In this document: positions 20,599 to 22,595 of the stretch, piece by piece
Layout of the letters: every line of letters begins with the position of its first letter
Numbering within the stretch: position 1 is the first letter of the stretch
Assembly (NCBI GenBank): GCA_016182425.1
Contig: JACPGP010000026.1
Location: 1 to 22,595, forward strand
Source of the DNA: Candidatus Levyibacteriota bacterium
GTDB taxonomy: Bacteria; Patescibacteria; Microgenomatia; Levybacterales; UBA12049
Direction: 5' to 3'
Length of the DNA: 22,595 nucleotides
Program-made: the position numbers and the translations under genes
The notes under the pieces: generated by a model
Told to the model about the DNA's origin: nothing
Databases searched by the model: none
Seen by the model: the letters and a program-made list of their open reading frames with translations, nothing else

Positions 20599-22140
20599 TT
20601 ACTCCCACTCCATGGTTGCTGGGGGTTTGGTGGAGATGTCGTAGACAACTCGAGAAATACCTGGAACTTCGTTGACAATACGGGAAGAGATTTTCTGTAA
20701 CACATCATAGGAAAGCCGTGCCCACGTGGCAGTCATCACATCTTGCGACTCAACAATGCGAAGCGCAACCACTTCACCAAAAAATTTGCCGTCACCTTTG
20801 ACTGCCACAGAATCGGCACCAGTCATAACAGGAAACGAAATAAAAATACTCTGCAGTACCCTCGCTTTTTCTAGTTCTTCCATAAGAATGACATCTGCCT
20901 GCTTTTCTTTTTCGAGCCGCTCTTTTGTTACTTCTCCCCGAATCCGTACCGCAAACCCAGGCCCAGGAAACGGCTGCTTCCAAACAAATTCATCGGGGAG
21001 TCCTAGTGTTTTTCCAAGGGTTCTTACCTCGTCTTTATATAACTCCCGAAGCGGCTCCAAAAGTTGCAGCTTCATACGCTCGGGAAGCCCCCCAACATTG
21101 TGATGGCTTTTTATTTTTGAAGCAAGATTCGTGCCCTGAGACTCGATTACATCCGAGTATATTGTCCCTTGAAGTAAGAATTTAACAGGTTTTGAAGATG
21201 CTAATAATTTTTCCATCTCTCGCTCAAAAATATCAATATATAACTTACCAATAACTTTTCTTTTTTCTTCAGGATCAGCTATCCCCCGTAGACTTTTTAA
21301 AGTCTCCCCTACTGCATCAATAACTATAGGTTCTACATGACCTTGGGAAGTGAAAATTTTTTTCACATGATCTTCTGTCCCTTCCCTCATTAAACCATTA
21401 TCTACATAAACTGGCACAAACTGCTTCCCTATCGCGCGAGCTGCCAAAACCCCAGCCACTGTTGAGTCAACGCCTCCAGATACTGCCCCAATCACAAACA
21501 TTTCCCCTACTTTTTCTTTGATATTAGCAACAAGCTCGTCTATATCAAGCTTGTGTTCTTCTACGGGGTTTCCACAGATACGAATAAAGTTAGCTAAAAT
21601 ATGCCTACCATACTCTGTGTGCTCTACTTCTGGATGAAATAAAAGGCCGATAAAGCTTCTTTTTACATCCTCAACAAAAGCAAATGGCACATGTTCTGTT
21701 GAACCAATAATCATAAATCCTTCCGGAAGGCTTACTACCTCATCGCCATGACTCATCCAGACAACAAAAGATTTTGGAGACAACCCTTTTGTGATTTGTC
21801 CGGCTGAGCCGGAGAGATTTGTGATTTGAAGCGTTGCTGGTCCATATTCTTTTCTTCCTGATATAACTTTTCCACCAAGCAGATGCGCTGTTAACTGAAA
21901 TCCATAACAAATTGCAAGTATTGGAATACCCAAAGAAAATATTTTTGGATCAATTGTTGGAGCACCTTCTTGATAGACTGAGGCAGGACCACCCGAAAGC
22001 ACAATGCCACTTGGTAATTCTTTTTCTATTTCAGCAATCGCTATATCTGGAGTAACAATTGTTATCTCTGAACCAAGTTCTCTAAACCTTCTGCCAATTA
22101 GATGTGTTGTCTGTGAGCCAAAATCAACAATGATAATCAT
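20599..22140 (-). CDS. guaA: GMP synthase (glutamine-hydrolysing), with an in-frame palindromic insertion
   Basis: GuaA aminates XMP to GMP. The 513-residue protein has an N-terminal class I glutaminase (Cys78 in AICYGFQ; His169 and Glu171 in LFHPEVEH), the ATP-pyrophosphatase P-loop SGGVDS (221-226) and the C-terminal dimerisation domain (PFPGPGFAVRIRGE, ending STKPPATMEWE). The start is ATG 22140 (MIIIVDFGSQ), overlapping the guaB stop; earlier in-frame codons lie inside guaB. Residues ~108-117 (a second copy of QIT preceded by NLSGSAG) look like a 10-residue insertion relative to the usual form of this segment. Confidence 0.95.
   Translation of the reverse strand: MIIIVDFGSQTTHLIGRRFRELGSEITIVTPDIAIAEIEKELPSGIVLSGGPASVYQEGAPTIDPKIFSLGIPILAICYGFQLTAHLLGGKVISGRKEYGPATLQITNLSGSAGQITKGLSPKSFVVWMSHGDEVVSLPEGFMIIGSTEHVPFAFVEDVKRSFIGLLFHPEVEHTEYGRHILANFIRICGNPVEEHKLDIDELVANIKEKVGEMFVIGAVSGGVDSTVAGVLAARAIGKQFVPVYVDNGLMREGTEDHVKKIFTSQGHVEPIVIDAVGETLKSLRGIADPEEKRKVIGKLYIDIFEREMEKLLASSKPVKFLLQGTIYSDVIESQGTNLASKIKSHHNVGGLPERMKLQLLEPLRELYKDEVRTLGKTLGLPDEFVWKQPFPGPGFAVRIRGEVTKERLEKEKQADVILMEELEKARVLQSIFISFPVMTGADSVAVKGDGKFFGEVVALRIVESQDVMTATWARLSYDVLQKISSRIVNEVPGISRVVYDISTKPPATMEWE
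21788..21828. repeat. GC-rich palindrome flanked by an 11-bp direct repeat, inserted in frame in guaA
   Basis: TTTGTGATTTG occurs at 21788-21798 and again at 21818-21828, exactly 30 bp apart. Between them lies a perfect 7-bp stem with a single central base (TCCGGCT-G-AGCCGGA, 21799-21813) plus GAGA. The unit adds 10 codons without breaking the frame. The arrangement looks like a short palindrome inserted with duplication of its target, although slippage could also make it. The purL block is a second GC-rich palindromic insertion in this window. Confidence 0.72.
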
Positions 22141-22595
22141 GAATAGCTTTTCCCTGGGTTTGTTACCAGAATATCGTGCGGATGGCTTTCTGTAAGAGAT
22201 GCTTGAGTTATTTGAATAAACTTTGCTTTTTCCCAAAACTCTGTAATTGTTTTTGCTCCTACATGATACATCCCAGAACGAATACCTCCAATCGCCTGCT
22301 CCGCAAGCTCTTGAACTGTTCCTTTCACTGGCACAAATCCCTCAACTCCTTCTGCCACCAGCACTCGATCTTTATAACTTTTCCCATGAAATTCCCCTTC
22401 TGATTTTACCTCCGTACCTTTTTTCATGGCACCTTCAGATCCCATTCCCCGATACTCCTTAAACTTATAGACATCCTCATCTTTGGCAAAGATACTCTGA
22501 AATCTATGAGGCACCTGGGATTTACGAAGCTCAATTACTTTTCCTGGCGCTTCAAGTGCAGCAGCAAAAAACCCACCCATCATCACAGCAGATGC
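22137..22595 (-). CDS. guaB: IMP dehydrogenase, C-terminal part, runs off the right edge
   Basis: The visible 152 codons continue in frame to the window edge. They match the C-terminal part of the IMPDH barrel: ASAVMMGGFFAA, then FKEYRGMGSEGAM (the flap region), VPVKGTVQELAEQAIGGIRSGMYHVGA and ITQASLTESHPHDI. The enzyme oxidises IMP to XMP with NAD, feeding guaA, whose ATG overlaps this stop (ATGA). The catalytic Cys loop and any CBS domains lie outside the window. Confidence 0.94.
   Translation of the reverse strand, partial: ASAVMMGGFFAAALEAPGKVIELRKSQVPHRFQSIFAKDEDVYKFKEYRGMGSEGAMKKGTEVKSEGEFHGKSYKDRVLVAEGVEGFVPVKGTVQELAEQAIGGIRSGMYHVGAKTITEFWEKAKFIQITQASLTESHPHDILVTNPGKSYS

Noticed and set aside
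1..22595. UGA recoded as glycine, as in some candidate phyla.
   Set aside because: UGA ends many genes at sensible positions, including the ATGA overlaps, and no gene needs read-through.
1..22595. tRNA, rRNA, CRISPR arrays or insertion sequences.
   Set aside because: None could be recognised; nearly all bases are covered by protein-coding genes.

Overview
The window is a dense nucleotide-biosynthesis region from an AT-rich bacterium. Sigma-70-type promoters (TTGACA-17/18-TATAAT variants) can be read upstream of several transcription units, so the host is bacterial, although it carries archaeal-type coenzyme A genes. No promoter-proximal gene has a clear Shine-Dalgarno sequence. Most predicted transcripts start 0-8 nt before the start codon (leaderless or nearly so), and downstream genes are joined by ATGA or TAATG overlaps. 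Small gene size, this compact layout, the archaeal-like CoA branch, the myo-inositol-phosphate synthase and the swivelling-His protein best fit the Candidate Phyla Radiation/Patescibacteria, perhaps Microgenomates. That placement is inference. UGA is an ordinary stop here.

Layout. (1) 1-2178, minus strand: coaBC, then pantoate kinase, then the 5' end of archaeal-type phosphopantothenate synthetase, all overlapping by ATGA. This is the archaeal route from pantoate to 4'-phosphopantetheine. (2) 2250-6180, plus strand: purA, a HAD phosphatase, purB and purE. A divergent promoter region separates purA from coaBC, and a near-perfect leaderless promoter for purB lies inside the end of the HAD gene. 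(3) 6198-6499, minus strand: two overlapping, unlisted small membrane-protein genes (67 and 33 residues). Their leaderless promoter shares its -10 box with a plus-strand promoter. (4) 6541-10851, plus strand: an HD-domain protein, a swivelling phosphohistidine-domain protein, purC and purF. (5) 10942-11492: a RelBE-type toxin-antitoxin pair with a 10-bp inverted-repeat operator, sitting in the middle of the purine run. (6) 11508-18806: purN, purD, purL (with a PurS-like N-terminus), a second HAD phosphatase, purQ and purM. (7) 18834-19916: myo-inositol-1-phosphate synthase. (8) 19920-22595, minus strand: guaB (3' part), guaA, then a Phd/VapC-type toxin-antitoxin pair.

Together the genes cover PRPP to AICAR (purF, D, N, L/Q, M, E, C, B) plus both branches from IMP (purA/purB to AMP, guaB/guaA to GMP). 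No purK and no purH, purP or purO is visible here, so the N5-CAIR step and the AICAR-to-IMP steps must be encoded elsewhere, done differently or absent.

The most unusual features are two GC-rich palindromic insertions kept in frame inside core enzymes: about 98 bp in purL, with a 14-bp perfect inverted repeat, and 30 bp in guaA, with a 7-bp stem flanked by an 11-bp direct repeat. They resemble a mobile palindromic element that tolerates insertion into coding sequence. Also notable are a PurF in which two of the four iron-sulfur cysteine positions are Asp, consistently leaderless promoters, a shared bidirectional -10 box, and the hidden small membrane-protein pair.
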